Assembly: GCA_017448245.1 (NCBI GenBank)
Contig: JAFSLV010000041.1
Location: 160,193 to 224,192, forward strand
Length of the DNA stretch: 64,000 bases
Reading direction: 5' to 3'
Origin: Lachnospiraceae bacterium
GTDB taxonomy: Bacteria > Bacillota > Clostridia > Lachnospirales > Lachnospiraceae
Shown: positions 1 through 8,436 of the stretch, one piece after another
How the letters are laid out: each line of letters begins with the position of its first letter
Position numbering within the stretch: position 1 is the first letter of the stretch
Notes under the pieces: generated by a model
The model's database searches: none
Told to the model about the DNA's origin: nothing
What the model saw: the letters and a program-made list of their open reading frames with translations, nothing else
Made by a program: the position numbers and the translations under genes

Positions 1-77
1 GCCTTCAGTTCCTTTTGCGCATACTCGCGCACCATGTCCATAATGTCTCTTTGTTCCTCGGTCAGCTCAAATGCCAT
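1..77 (-). CDS. acyl-CoA dehydrogenase, N-terminal fragment (cut by window edge)
   Basis: Only about 25 codons are visible, beginning MAFELTEEQRDI, preceded by a good ribosome site (AAAGGAG) in the right place. This opening is typical of acyl-CoA dehydrogenases, where the first helix reads 'L(T/S)EEQ..i...vR.fa..e'. It follows the CoA-transferase gene on the same strand after a gap of about 110 bp, so it is probably the next gene of operon A. The catalytic part lies outside the window, so I cannot say whether it has the usual active-site glutamate, which the two complete ACADs here lack. Confidence 0.7.
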   Translation of the reverse strand, partial: MAFELTEEQRDIMDMVREYAQKELK

Positions 78-188
78 GGCTTGTTCACTCCTTTCACAAA
101 AACCTCAACCTCATTTTCATGTTAGTACAAACCGCCGGATATCTCCAATACAGAAAAGATACCATGTAGTAGGGTCTTCCTATCAGCA

Positions 189-1490
189 TCAGATCAGGAT
201 ATTTCTCTTCTTTGCCTCAAAGGTCAGCTCCTCGCGGAATGCGGGATGCGCGATCGCGATCAGCGCTTTTGTCCGTTCGGACAACGTCTTTCCGCGCAAA
301 TGCGCCGCACCGTATTCCGTAACGATGATGTCGACATCGTTTTTGGAGGTCGTCACAATCGCCCCTTCGGTGAGCGTCGGTTTGATCTTTGAGATCGTGT
401 CGTTCTTTGCGGTCGACGCAAAAGCGATAAAGCTTTTTCCCCCTTTTGAACGCACGGCGCCTCTTACATAATCGACCTGACCGCCGGAGCCGGATACGTG
501 TCTTGTCCCCACCGACTCCGCACAGACCTGTCCGAAAAAGTCGACCTCGAGTGCCGCGTTGACGGAAATAAAATGGTCATGCATCGCGATCACCGCGGGG
601 TCGTTGACCTCATCAACCGGAAGCATCAGCATCGCCGGATTGTCGTCGATATAGTCATAGATGCGCTGCGACCCAAAGGCCAGGGTCGCCACGCTCTTTC
701 CGCGGTAGATCGGTTTTTTCTCATTGGTCACCGCCCCGCATTCGATCAGCTCGACCATCGAATCCGTAAAGAGCTCCGTATGGATGCCGAGATCCTTTTT
801 GTCCTTCAGAGCGAGGCCGAACGCCTCGGGAATCGCGCCGATGCCGAGCTGGATCGTCGCGCCGTCCGGCACTTCCGCGGCAATCGCCTCCCCGATTTTT
901 TGCGAGATCTCATCTATCTTTGCGGGAGGCATGACGGGAAGAGGCGCGTCATTTTCCACAAGCGCCGTGACCTGCGAGATATGGATCTGCGGTCCGGAAA
1001 GCGCGCGGGGCATGTTTTTGTTGACCTCGAGGAGGATGGTCTTTGCCTTGCGGATGAGAGATTGCGAATTGGATGCCGTCGCGCCGCAGGAAAAGTATCC
1101 GTGCTTATCCATCGGGGACACCGTTGCCATAAAGCAGTCGACGTCGATATACTCCGTATACAGCGCGGGCTGGTCATGATAATAATTGCTCATCAGATCT
1201 CCCGTTCCGGCATTGGCCGCGTTCCTCAGAACGCCTCCGGAAAACCAGGATACGGGCGTGAGATTCCCCGCGGCGTCCGCGTCAAAATCCGCAAGCTGTC
1301 CGAGATCGAGCATCGTATGCAGCCTGATCTCCCTGCATCTGTCCTCCTTTGCCGCGTCGATCAGCGCGGCGGACAACGCCGGCGGTATGGCCGCCGCGAT
1401 GTCGGCGCAGACCTGCGCGCCGTCTTTGATCAGACGTACGGCATCCTGCGCGCAACATTTTTTATCGCGATACATCCGGTGATAATCCAT
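189..1490 (-). CDS. acetyl-CoA hydrolase/CoA-transferase family (4-hydroxybutyrate or butyrate:acetate CoA-transferase type)
   Basis: A 433-residue protein with the full-length two-domain fold of the 4-hydroxybutyrate CoA-transferase/butyryl-CoA:acetate CoA-transferase family. Visible family marks are the glutamate-containing stretch GIHTELFTDSM (about residues 235-245), which carries the catalytic Glu that forms the CoA thioester, and the glycine loop SGSGGQVDYVRGA near residue 335. It would move CoA between an organic acid and acetyl-CoA in the cytoplasm, saving ATP. Its start overlaps the end of the upstream MFS gene by 29 bp and has its own AAAGGAG site, so the two are probably translationally coupled. 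It adds a second type of CoA-transferase to an operon that already has two CaiB/BaiF enzymes. The acyl substrate cannot be read from the sequence. Confidence 0.85.
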   Translation of the reverse strand: MDYHRMYRDKKCCAQDAVRLIKDGAQVCADIAAAIPPALSAALIDAAKEDRCREIRLHTMLDLGQLADFDADAAGNLTPVSWFSGGVLRNAANAGTGDLMSNYYHDQPALYTEYIDVDCFMATVSPMDKHGYFSCGATASNSQSLIRKAKTILLEVNKNMPRALSGPQIHISQVTALVENDAPLPVMPPAKIDEISQKIGEAIAAEVPDGATIQLGIGAIPEAFGLALKDKKDLGIHTELFTDSMVELIECGAVTNEKKPIYRGKSVATLAFGSQRIYDYIDDNPAMLMLPVDEVNDPAVIAMHDHFISVNAALEVDFFGQVCAESVGTRHVSGSGGQVDYVRGAVRSKGGKSFIAFASTAKNDTISKIKPTLTEGAIVTTSKNDVDIIVTEYGAAHLRGKTLSERTKALIAIAHPAFREELTFEAKKRNILI

Positions 1491-2745
1491 GATGACTGAT
1501 CTCCTTTTTTCGATTCTCGTTGCCGTCTTTTTGTTTCATGCAATGCAGATATACGACATTGACCAGCACGAGTGCCGCACTCAGCAATATGCCAAACATC
1601 ATATAGACCGGACGGTAGCTGCCGACCGCGTCCGCAATGATCCCCGGAACCGGTGCGCCGATCAGCGAACCGATCGTAAAGAGCATCTGGTTGCGGGAAT
1701 AAAACCCCCTGTAGCCTTCCGCATCTGTCAGATCCCTGCTCCAGTTACCGATTCCGAGCGTTGCCATCGGTGTGCCGAGGCCGTTTAAGGAGGTTGCGAT
1801 CATCAGCGTTGCCAGGGCTCCGCCCAGCATCGCAGTGGAAAAGGATGCCGCGATAAAGATCCCCAAAAAGATCAGATTGACAAAAAACATCCGGAAACGG
1901 TCCGCCGACCATCCGATCACGAGCTTGCCCGCAAAATTGACCGCCCCGTACAGCGACATCGCCGTTGCGATGACCGCACCGGTATAGCCGATCGTCGCAT
2001 AGTGGATCGCATAATTGGCGGTGGAGGGGGCGGCGACGATGCCCACGAGAAAGGCGGACAGCGTTACCATCCACAGACCGTGCTTGCCGGGCAGACGTTG
2101 CAGCTGTTTTACGGAGTTCGTTTCTTTTTTAGCAACGGTGACCTCTTCCCTGTATTTTTCCAGCCCCTTCTCCGCCGGCGTATCCCGCAGGATCAGATAC
2201 AGCATAACGGTGATGAGCACCACAAAGCCCGTCTCGATCAAAAAGGAGATCTTCAGCCCCAGATGGCCGATCATAAAGGTGACCACGGGCGGCATCAGGA
2301 TCGTACAGACGCCGGAGCCGCAGGTCGCAATCCCCGCGGCGGTGGCATAGCGGTCTTCAAACCAGTTATTGAGATAGATCATGACCGGATACATGACGCC
2401 CCAGGAATACGTGATTCCCATGAACGCGGCAGCGACATAGTAGAACCATACGTTGGGTGCGAGCCCGAAGATCACACGGCTCACAGCCAGGCAGCTCATG
2501 GAGAGCAGCGTCCCCGTGCGAAGCGAAATCTTCCTGTACAGGAACGGCGCGAGGAGCATCGCTGCCGTCGAGACAAAAGTCCTTGCCGTCGAGATCATCG
2601 AGATCTGTGTGTTGGACAGATCCATGTGCTCCTTCAGAAAAGGAAAGTATACGGAAATGGCCGTCGTGGAAAACCCGATGCCGCAAAAAAACAGCATCAT
2701 GCAGGCAAAACAGATCAGCCACGCGTAGTGTCTATGTATTTTCAC
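1462..2745 (-). CDS. MFS transporter (monocarboxylate / oxalate-formate antiporter-like)
   Basis: A 427-residue membrane protein with about 12 hydrophobic segments and a charged central loop (about residues 190-215). The N-terminus, with HYAWLICF followed by a GIGFSTTAISVYFP-type first helix, is the form seen in oxalate:formate antiporter and monocarboxylate carrier-like MFS proteins. It lies between the SMP-30 lactonase and the CoA-transferase in operon A and probably imports the organic acid those enzymes use, or exports a product. A paralogue with the same opening (14893-16116) closes operon C. The C-terminus is hydrophilic and overlaps the next gene. Confidence 0.8.
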   Translation of the reverse strand: MKIHRHYAWLICFACMMLFFCGIGFSTTAISVYFPFLKEHMDLSNTQISMISTARTFVSTAAMLLAPFLYRKISLRTGTLLSMSCLAVSRVIFGLAPNVWFYYVAAAFMGITYSWGVMYPVMIYLNNWFEDRYATAAGIATCGSGVCTILMPPVVTFMIGHLGLKISFLIETGFVVLITVMLYLILRDTPAEKGLEKYREEVTVAKKETNSVKQLQRLPGKHGLWMVTLSAFLVGIVAAPSTANYAIHYATIGYTGAVIATAMSLYGAVNFAGKLVIGWSADRFRMFFVNLIFLGIFIAASFSTAMLGGALATLMIATSLNGLGTPMATLGIGNWSRDLTDAEGYRGFYSRNQMLFTIGSLIGAPVPGIIADAVGSYRPVYMMFGILLSAALVLVNVVYLHCMKQKDGNENRKKEISHHGLSPDVSR

Positions 2746-2766
2746 CGGATATCTCTCTTTATGTCC

Positions 2767-3696
2767 TCATGTAAACTGGTACATCGTCTCGTTGCCTTCG
2801 GCAAAGCTTCCTGCCACAAAGACACAGCTGCCCTCATTGTTCTCCTTTGCCGTATCCTTGCAGGTGATATAGACTTCCTTTTTGCCCGGCCGGCACATCG
2901 GATGGGTCGTAAAGAGATTGTGTCCCTTTTCTCTTCCGGGCATGACGATCTGTGCGATCGGGGAGCCGTAATGATTGAAGACCATGATCCTGCCCTGGTC
3001 CGGCAGCGCCACATAGAGATTGTCGTCGTTGTCGATCGAGCAGGAATCGGGACCCGCAAAGCCCGTGAAATGGTACGGGATCGACGCGCGGCCGGTCGCG
3101 ATGTTAAAGCGGTGGAGTCTCTGCGCCTGGAACTCCGTCACCCACAGGATCGTGCCGTCCTTAGAGAGCGCGATGCCGTTTGGCTGGCACATGTCGCCGC
3201 AGAACCTGGTGATCTTGTTCATGTCCGGATTGACATAGTAGACGCCGCCGAGCCTGTCCCTGAAGGATCCGATAAAATCGGTAAAATAAAAACCGCCGTC
3301 TTTGTCAAAAACCAGATCGTCCACGCTGTAGCCGCGCAGTATCCAGCGCATATTGGAGCCGTCGGGATCGATGCAAAAGACACCGCCGAAGGTCTCGTTG
3401 GTCACGCAGGCGGCAAAGAGTCTGCCGTCCTTATGGATCTTGACCGCCGCGGGACGCACGCCCTCTTCATGCCAGAAGACTTTGGTCTCTTTGGTCTTCA
3501 TGTCGACCTTGAAGATCGTGAATCCCATGGTGCTCGTAAAATAGAGATTGCCCTCCCTGTCAAAGATCGCCCCCTCCAGGGTTTTGGAATCCTCATAGGC
3601 CTGCACAAATTTTTCCGCCGTGATCGTCTGGAGATCCGGTTCCACCGCCCAGTAGCCGCTGACCGCATCGCCTTCCCTGTATTGTAACTGTTCCAT
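2767..3696 (-). CDS. SMP-30/gluconolactonase/LRE family protein
   Basis: A 309-residue protein with the repeating beta-propeller blades of the SMP-30/gluconolactonase family: 'EGAIFDREGNLYFT', 'DDLVFDKDGGFYFTDF', 'PNGIALSKDGTILWVTE' and 'PDSCSIDNDDNLYVA' mark successive blades. The Glu, Asn and Asp of these loops are where family members hold the divalent metal. Members hydrolyse lactones. In this operon it could open a lactone intermediate or one made outside the acyl-CoA route. The start is set by a GAAGGAGG site. No signal peptide is visible, so it should be cytoplasmic. Confidence 0.75.
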   Translation of the reverse strand: MEQLQYREGDAVSGYWAVEPDLQTITAEKFVQAYEDSKTLEGAIFDREGNLYFTSTMGFTIFKVDMKTKETKVFWHEEGVRPAAVKIHKDGRLFAACVTNETFGGVFCIDPDGSNMRWILRGYSVDDLVFDKDGGFYFTDFIGSFRDRLGGVYYVNPDMNKITRFCGDMCQPNGIALSKDGTILWVTEFQAQRLHRFNIATGRASIPYHFTGFAGPDSCSIDNDDNLYVALPDQGRIMVFNHYGSPIAQIVMPGREKGHNLFTTHPMCRPGKKEVYITCKDTAKENNEGSCVFVAGSFAEGNETMYQFT

Positions 3697-3717
3697 CCTG
3701 TGCCTCCTTCGGGTGTC

Positions 3718-4887
3718 TTATCTGACCTTGTCCTTCATAAATCTGCTGATGACGATGCGCTGGATCTCGTTGGTGCCTCCGAAGATCGTAAAGAGTCTCA
3801 TGTCGCGCATGATCTTCTCAAGCGGATACTCCTTCATATAGCCGTAGCCGCCGAGGATCTGCAGCGCGTCGACCGCGACCTGCTGGCACAGCTCCGTCGG
3901 GAAGGCCTTGGCTTCGGAGGCGAGTCTCTTTAACGGTACGCCGGCATCGCCCGCCTGCAGCGCATAGTAGGTCATCGCGCGTGCGGCATCGACCTTCATC
4001 TGGAGATCCGCGAGCTGGAAGGCCACCGCCTGGTGCTCGATGATCTTCTTGCCAAAGGTCTCGCGCTCGTTGGCGTATTTGCGGGCGATATCCACCGCGC
4101 GCTGTGCCGCTCCGACCGCAAAGACCGAATTAAAGGGACGCGCGGTATCGAGGGCGCCCATCGCGGTGGAAAAGCCCTTGCCGAGCTCGCCGACGATATG
4201 ATCCTCCGGCACGCGTACATCCTCGAGCACGAGCTCCGTGGTGGGACTTAAATGAAAGCCCATCTTGTTTTCCTGCTTGGAGACCTTGACACCTCTCTCC
4301 TTTTCGACGAGGAAGCAGGTGATGCCCTCGGAGGCTTTTTTGGTCTTGTCGGTCCATGCAAAGATGCCGTAGAAATCTGCAATCGAACCGTTCGTGATAA
4401 AGCACTTGGTGCCGTTGATGACCCATTCGTCACCGTCCTTGACGGCGGTTGTGCGGATCGCCTTGGAGTCGGAGCCGGCGCCGGGCTCGGTCAGACCGAA
4501 CGCCCCGCCGATGCCCTCGTTTAGCATCCGGTCGATCCATTTTTTCTTGTCCTCTTCCGGGATGTGCGAATCGATGATCAGGTTGAATTTGTCACCGAGA
4601 CCGCGCAGGGAAAAGGCAAAGGCACAGTCCACCTTGGAGATCTCTTCGAGGATGAGCCCCCTCGTCACGTTGTCGAGTTCGAGTCCGCCCCAGGCTTCCG
4701 GCATGTTCATCGTATAAAAGCCGGCCTCGACGAATTTCATATGGATGTCCCAGGGATATTCACCGAGACCGCCGTTGGCGTTTTCGAGTTCCTCGAGCCT
4801 CGGCTCGAGTTCGTTGCGCGCGATTTCTCCCGCGAGATTGGCCAGTTCCTTTTGTTCTTCCGTTGCAAGTAAGTATTCGATCGCCAT
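3718..4887 (-). CDS. acyl-CoA dehydrogenase family protein lacking the canonical catalytic Glu
   Basis: A 389-residue flavoprotein of normal ACAD length. The flavin/CoA signature GLTEPGAGSD and the C-terminal 'ILGGYGYMKEYPLEKIMRD' stretch are intact. Against medium-chain ACAD the C-terminal part aligns without gaps, and the catalytic Glu (MCAD Glu376, in IYEGT) is Gly here (IFGGTNEI, about residue 370). The alternative Glu position used by isovaleryl-CoA dehydrogenase reads LDTARP, an Ala. So neither usual base is present. I chose the ATG at 4887 (MAIEYLLATEEQ) because it matches family N-termini and has a GGAAAGGA site; a longer ORF begins at 4929. It sits directly after the two CaiB genes, so its substrate is probably their acyl-CoA product. 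Confidence 0.85.
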   Translation of the reverse strand: MAIEYLLATEEQKELANLAGEIARNELEPRLEELENANGGLGEYPWDIHMKFVEAGFYTMNMPEAWGGLELDNVTRGLILEEISKVDCAFAFSLRGLGDKFNLIIDSHIPEEDKKKWIDRMLNEGIGGAFGLTEPGAGSDSKAIRTTAVKDGDEWVINGTKCFITNGSIADFYGIFAWTDKTKKASEGITCFLVEKERGVKVSKQENKMGFHLSPTTELVLEDVRVPEDHIVGELGKGFSTAMGALDTARPFNSVFAVGAAQRAVDIARKYANERETFGKKIIEHQAVAFQLADLQMKVDAARAMTYYALQAGDAGVPLKRLASEAKAFPTELCQQVAVDALQILGGYGYMKEYPLEKIMRDMRLFTIFGGTNEIQRIVISRFMKDKVR

Positions 4888-4937
4888 TGTTTTTTCCTTT
4901 CCGGTAATTGTCCTGAGTTTTCCGGTCAACGTGTCAT

Positions 4938-6116
4938 CTATTCATGCAGTACTTTCACGATGTCTCTCGACTCATAATCTTTGATCTCGTCATCACTGTA
5001 TCCGAGCATCTGCAGGATCTCGACCGTATGCTCGCCGAGCTTGGGGCCGTACGGCATCTCGGGCGCGTGATAGTCGCCAAAGCGGATCGGAGTCGTCGGA
5101 TGCATGAGTTCCTTGCCTTCCCTGTCCTTGTAGGGAACGACAAATTCGTTATCGATCGCCTGCTGGTCGCTCGCGACATCGATCGAATGGGACGCATTCT
5201 CGATGGAGATCGTGCCGCAGGCCTTGAAGGCTTCGTAGATCTCTTCCCGGGTATGCTTGCTGAAGGCTTCGTCGAGCATCGCGGTGACCTCCGGTGCGCC
5301 GTCCCAGCAGGTATCCTCGTACGTATACTTGTCGATGAGGTCGGGGCGTCCGATAAAGTTACAGATCGTCGGCCACGTGACATCCCAGTGATGCGTCGCG
5401 TTCATCGAAAACCACTTGCCGTCTCCGGCCTTATACGTATTCAGAAGCGAACGCTCCGGCGTCTTGCGCGAGGTCGGCAGCTCCAGTCCGTACTGCGATT
5501 CGATGATCGCGTGATAATTGAGATAGATGCCGGAGGCCATGAGCGATGTCGTCACCTTCTCGCCCTTGCCGGTTTTTTCCCGGTTGTAGAGTGCCGCACA
5601 GATCCCCGTCGCCAGCGCGTGTCCCGCACTGAAATCTCCGGTTGCGTAAGGGATATTGACGATGGAATCGGGCTGTGCGATATCGACGAGCATACCGCTT
5701 TTTGCCCACCAAGCAGTGGCGTCAAAGCCGGCATCGTCCTTTTGCGCACCGACCTCCCCGAAACCGGAGATCGTCGCGTGGATGAGCCGCGGATTGATCT
5801 GTGACAGATCCTCGTAGGTGAGCCCCAGTTTTTTCAGCGCCTTGGCACGGAAATTGGATACAAAGACATCCGCCCACTGTACCAGCTTCTTGAAGACCGC
5901 CATGCCCTCTTCCGATTTGAGGTTGATCGGAATGGATTTCTTGCCGCCGCACTTGAAATCATACGAGTGCGGTGCCGTGATGCGCGTCGACTGTCCCTCC
6001 ATCGGTTCGACCATGATATCCGTCGCGCCGAAATCCACGAGGATTCTCGAGCAGGACGGACCCGCCGCCGCCACGCACATATCCAGTACCTTGACACCCT
6101 CCAGCATCTTATTCAT
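4938..6116 (-). CDS. CaiB/BaiF family (class III) CoA-transferase
   Basis: A 392-residue class III CoA-transferase. The N-terminal 'LEGVKVLDM' strand, the 'RLIHATISGFG' segment and GDFSAG (catalytic Asp at about residue 161, equivalent to Asp169 of formyl-CoA transferase) are all present. It moves CoA between an acyl-CoA donor and a carboxylic acid in the cytoplasm. It follows another CaiB/BaiF gene by 26 bp. The two are clearly different (this one has ATDIMVEPMEG where the other has AEVFFVEPVKG), so they may form a heteromer or act on different acids. An AAAGGAGCG site sets the start. Confidence 0.88.
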   Translation of the reverse strand: MNKMLEGVKVLDMCVAAAGPSCSRILVDFGATDIMVEPMEGQSTRITAPHSYDFKCGGKKSIPINLKSEEGMAVFKKLVQWADVFVSNFRAKALKKLGLTYEDLSQINPRLIHATISGFGEVGAQKDDAGFDATAWWAKSGMLVDIAQPDSIVNIPYATGDFSAGHALATGICAALYNREKTGKGEKVTTSLMASGIYLNYHAIIESQYGLELPTSRKTPERSLLNTYKAGDGKWFSMNATHHWDVTWPTICNFIGRPDLIDKYTYEDTCWDGAPEVTAMLDEAFSKHTREEIYEAFKACGTISIENASHSIDVASDQQAIDNEFVVPYKDREGKELMHPTTPIRFGDYHAPEMPYGPKLGEHTVEILQMLGYSDDEIKDYESRDIVKVLHE

Positions 6117-6142
6117 CGTTACACGCTCCTTTCGCCTGTCGC

Positions 6143-7333
6143 TTATTTTTTATCCACCACCACGGCACCGCTTGCGGCCATCTCTTCGATCTCCGCATCG
6201 CTGTAGCCGTAACGCTTCATGATCTCTGCGGTATCACCGCCGAGTGTCGAAAACGGCTGGTCCTCGTACTCGGCATGCTCCCCGAACTGCACGGGGAAGC
6301 GGGGCACCTGGATCTCCTTGCCCGACATGTGCTCCGTGACCGTCATCAGATAGTTGTTGACTTTTGCCTGCTCGTCGGTCAGGCAAAAATCGCCGTGATA
6401 ATACGGCCCCACCGCGATGTCATACTGGTTGAACTTTGCGATCGCCTCCTCGCAGGTCATGTTGGCAAAGGCCTCGTCAAAGATTGCCGTGAGCTCTTTG
6501 GCGTTTTCTCCGTAGGTATCTTCCATCTTCTGCCACTTGGGATTGCCGATGAGATCCTCCCTGCCGACAACACGCAGGAAATTGTCAAAGTCCTTTTCAA
6601 AGGAGAGTGTCATCGCCTGAAACCATCCGTCCTTGCACTGAAAGCTGTTCTTTAACGCCCTGCCGTTGTCCTTTCTGTCCTTGGGATAGGGGACGCCAAA
6701 CTGGTAGTCGACGATCTGGCAGTGATTGGCATAGAGGCCGTTCGCGTAGAGCGAGGTCGTGACCTTTTCGCCCTTCCCCGTTGTATTTCTCTTGTAGAGC
6801 GCCGCCACACAGCCGAGTCCCAGTGCCATGCCGGCATAGATATCGCCCATGGCGCTCGGCACCTCGATCGGTGTGCCGCCCTTTTCCATGGAATCGTGGG
6901 TGAGACCGGATCTCCCCCAGAAGGCCGTGATGTCAAAACCGGGCTCCGCCGCAGCCGGTCCGTCCTCGCCGTAGCCGGTCAGCGTCGCATGGATGAGCTT
7001 CGGATATTTTTCCTTGCATTCTTCATAGGAGAGCCCCATCGCTTTGATCGCGTTCGGACGGTAATTGCTGATAAAGACATCGCTGTCCGCGATCAGCTTG
7101 TGCATGAGCTCGAGGCCCTTTTTGTCCCTGGGATTGATCGGAATCGATTTGAAATAACCGTGACTGATTTCAAAATAATGCATCTTGCGCAGCGGATGCC
7201 CCTTGACAGGTTCCACGAAAAATACCTCCGCACCGTACTCCGCAAGAACCTTGGCCGCGGCCGTTCCCGCCATCGCCCTGACGAATGCCACCACCTTGAT
7301 GCCCTTTAACGTATCTCTCATTGTGCTCTGCAT
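6143..7333 (-). CDS. CaiB/BaiF family (class III) CoA-transferase, first gene of operon A
   Basis: A 396-residue class III CoA-transferase with GIKVVAFVRAMAG at the N-terminus and the catalytic Asp in AMGDIYAG (about residue 164). I place the start at 7333 (MQSTMRDTLKG), which has an AAAGGGG site about 6 bp upstream; the open frame extends to 7456 but that part would cover the promoter. It is the promoter-proximal gene of operon A. The CaiB/BaiF protein at 17062-18234 is its close paralogue (shared FVEPVKG, FISNYR, and DITAFW). This suggests that operons A and C handle related acids. Confidence 0.88.
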   Translation of the reverse strand: MQSTMRDTLKGIKVVAFVRAMAGTAAAKVLAEYGAEVFFVEPVKGHPLRKMHYFEISHGYFKSIPINPRDKKGLELMHKLIADSDVFISNYRPNAIKAMGLSYEECKEKYPKLIHATLTGYGEDGPAAAEPGFDITAFWGRSGLTHDSMEKGGTPIEVPSAMGDIYAGMALGLGCVAALYKRNTTGKGEKVTTSLYANGLYANHCQIVDYQFGVPYPKDRKDNGRALKNSFQCKDGWFQAMTLSFEKDFDNFLRVVGREDLIGNPKWQKMEDTYGENAKELTAIFDEAFANMTCEEAIAKFNQYDIAVGPYYHGDFCLTDEQAKVNNYLMTVTEHMSGKEIQVPRFPVQFGEHAEYEDQPFSTLGGDTAEIMKRYGYSDAEIEEMAASGAVVVDKK

Positions 7334-7394
7334 GATAACCCCTTTCCGTGGCCAGTCCCTTTCGTACACGGACTTTTTCACCTCTGACATTTTC

Positions 7395-7424
7395 ATCTTA
7401 TCGCCCGCGGGAGCTATCGTCCAA
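7395..7424 (-). promoter_or_regulatory. operon A promoter (TTGGAC-N18-TAAGAT)
   Basis: On the minus strand TTGGAC (7424-7419) is followed by 18 bp and TAAGAT (7400-7395). The predicted transcript would start near 7388, 55 bp before the CaiB start codon. The same two hexamers with the same spacing occur before the plus-strand ACAD gene at 13604-13633, and both are preceded at exactly 20 bp by the ATAGG/CCTAT box. Confidence 0.7.
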
Positions 7425-7444
7425 TATATAAAAGTATGGTAGGC

Positions 7445-7459
7445 ATAGGCAGACACTAT
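7445..7459. promoter_or_regulatory. LysR-type operator box, copy 1 (ATAGG-N5-ACTAT)
   Basis: The 15-mer ATAGGCAGACACTAT fits the LysR T-N11-A rule and has one mismatch from a perfect ATAGG/CCTAT inverted repeat. It is centred about 64 bp upstream of the predicted operon A start and 6 bp from the -35 of the divergent LysR1 gene. This is the usual place for both activation of the target and self-repression. Three more copies lie at 13569, 19769 and 31186. Confidence 0.75.
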
Positions 7460-7465
7460 TGTGTG

Positions 7466-7495
7466 TTGACTTTTGTCCTTTTTGCACGCTACAAT
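7466..7495 (+). promoter_or_regulatory. LysR1 promoter (TTGACT-N18-TACAAT)
   Basis: TTGACT at 7466-7471 and TACAAT at 7490-7495 form a near-consensus promoter. The transcript would begin near 7502, only about 13 bp before the TTG start codon, leaving just room for the GGGGGG ribosome site. Confidence 0.65.
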
Positions 7496-7514
7496 GGAAA
7501 AAAGGGGGGCACGG

Positions 7515-8436
7515 CTTGAATATCAACGACTTTCTCTATATCACGACGATCGCCGAAAAAGGATCCTTTACGAGCGCAGCCAAGGAACTCTATATCGCAC
7601 AGCCTTCCTTGAGCCAGCGCGTGCGTCATATTGAAAACACCTATGAGATCTCACTCTTTACGAGGGACGCCAAGGGCACGCGCCTCACGCCCGAAGGCGA
7701 GTGCTTTGTCCGCTACGCGCACCGGATCTTAAATTGCGAAAAGGAGCTGCGCAAGGAAATCGAGGACATGCACAATGTCGAAAAGAGGTCCCTGCGCGTC
7801 GGCGGTTCCGAGCAGTTTGTCGGCTCCTACCTGTTCGAACAGATGATCATCAAATTTAACGATGTGCATCCGGACGTCAAGCTCGAGATCGCCTCGCACA
7901 ATTCCAGCGTCAACCAGGAGCTCCTTCTGCAGGGCAAGATCGATATCGCGATCATCTATCTCCCGGTGCGTTCACCGGAACTGGCCTGCAAAGAAATCTA
8001 CCACGACCGCTATGTGCTGGTCCCCGCGGTAGGCTCCGACCTCGAGGCCGCCATCACCGGCCGCAAAAAAAAGAAGGCGGACGCTCCCGTGGATGTCCGT
8101 CTTCTGGACCGCTGTCCCTTTGCGACGCCGACGCCCGGCACGCAGCTCTACCGTTTTGCCACGGAGATGCAGGACAAATACGGCATCTCCCTCGATATCC
8201 AGCACTACGGGCGCAACTACTCGATGCTCACGTCTCTGGCCGATGCCGGCATCGCCTCCACGATCGTGCTGGAGAGCTTTTTCTATCCGGACGGCAAGGG
8301 CATCCCTTATTATTATCTCGACGATCCCGACGCCCAGCTGCACATCGGCGTGGTCTGGCGCAAGGACTCCTACATGAACAACTACGCGTCCGAATTTGTC
8401 TCGATTGCCGGGGATATCCGCAAGGACACGGACTAA
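7515..8436 (+). CDS. LysR-family transcriptional regulator (LysR1), likely regulator of operons A-D
   Basis: About 306 residues. The N-terminal winged helix-turn-helix reads INDFLYITTIAEKGSFTSAAK and then AQPSLSQRVRHIE, followed by the linker helix and a periplasmic-binding-like effector domain (about residues 90-300). I choose the TTG at 7515 as start because the GGGGGG ribosome site lies just before it and it gives the normal LysR N-terminus; the open frame runs back to 7459, over the promoter. It is divergent from operon A and has an ATAGG/CCTAT-type box in the shared intergenic region. The same box recurs before three other catabolic units, so I infer it is their activator. The co-inducer is unknown. 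Confidence 0.88.

Noticed and set aside
498-1499. A 333-codon plus-strand open frame over the CoA-transferase gene
   Set aside because: Complement shadow of a well-conserved minus-strand gene; no start signals.
2002-3687. A 561-codon open frame on the plus strand
   Set aside because: It lies antisense to the MFS and SMP-30 genes, has no ribosome site, and its translation is rich in Arg/His/Asp typical of the reverse of GC-rich coding DNA.
7445-7459. Reading the CaiB gene from 7456 and LysR1 from 7459
   Set aside because: Both longer starts cover the LysR box and promoters and give N-terminal tails foreign to the families; internal starts at 7333 and 7515 have ribosome sites.
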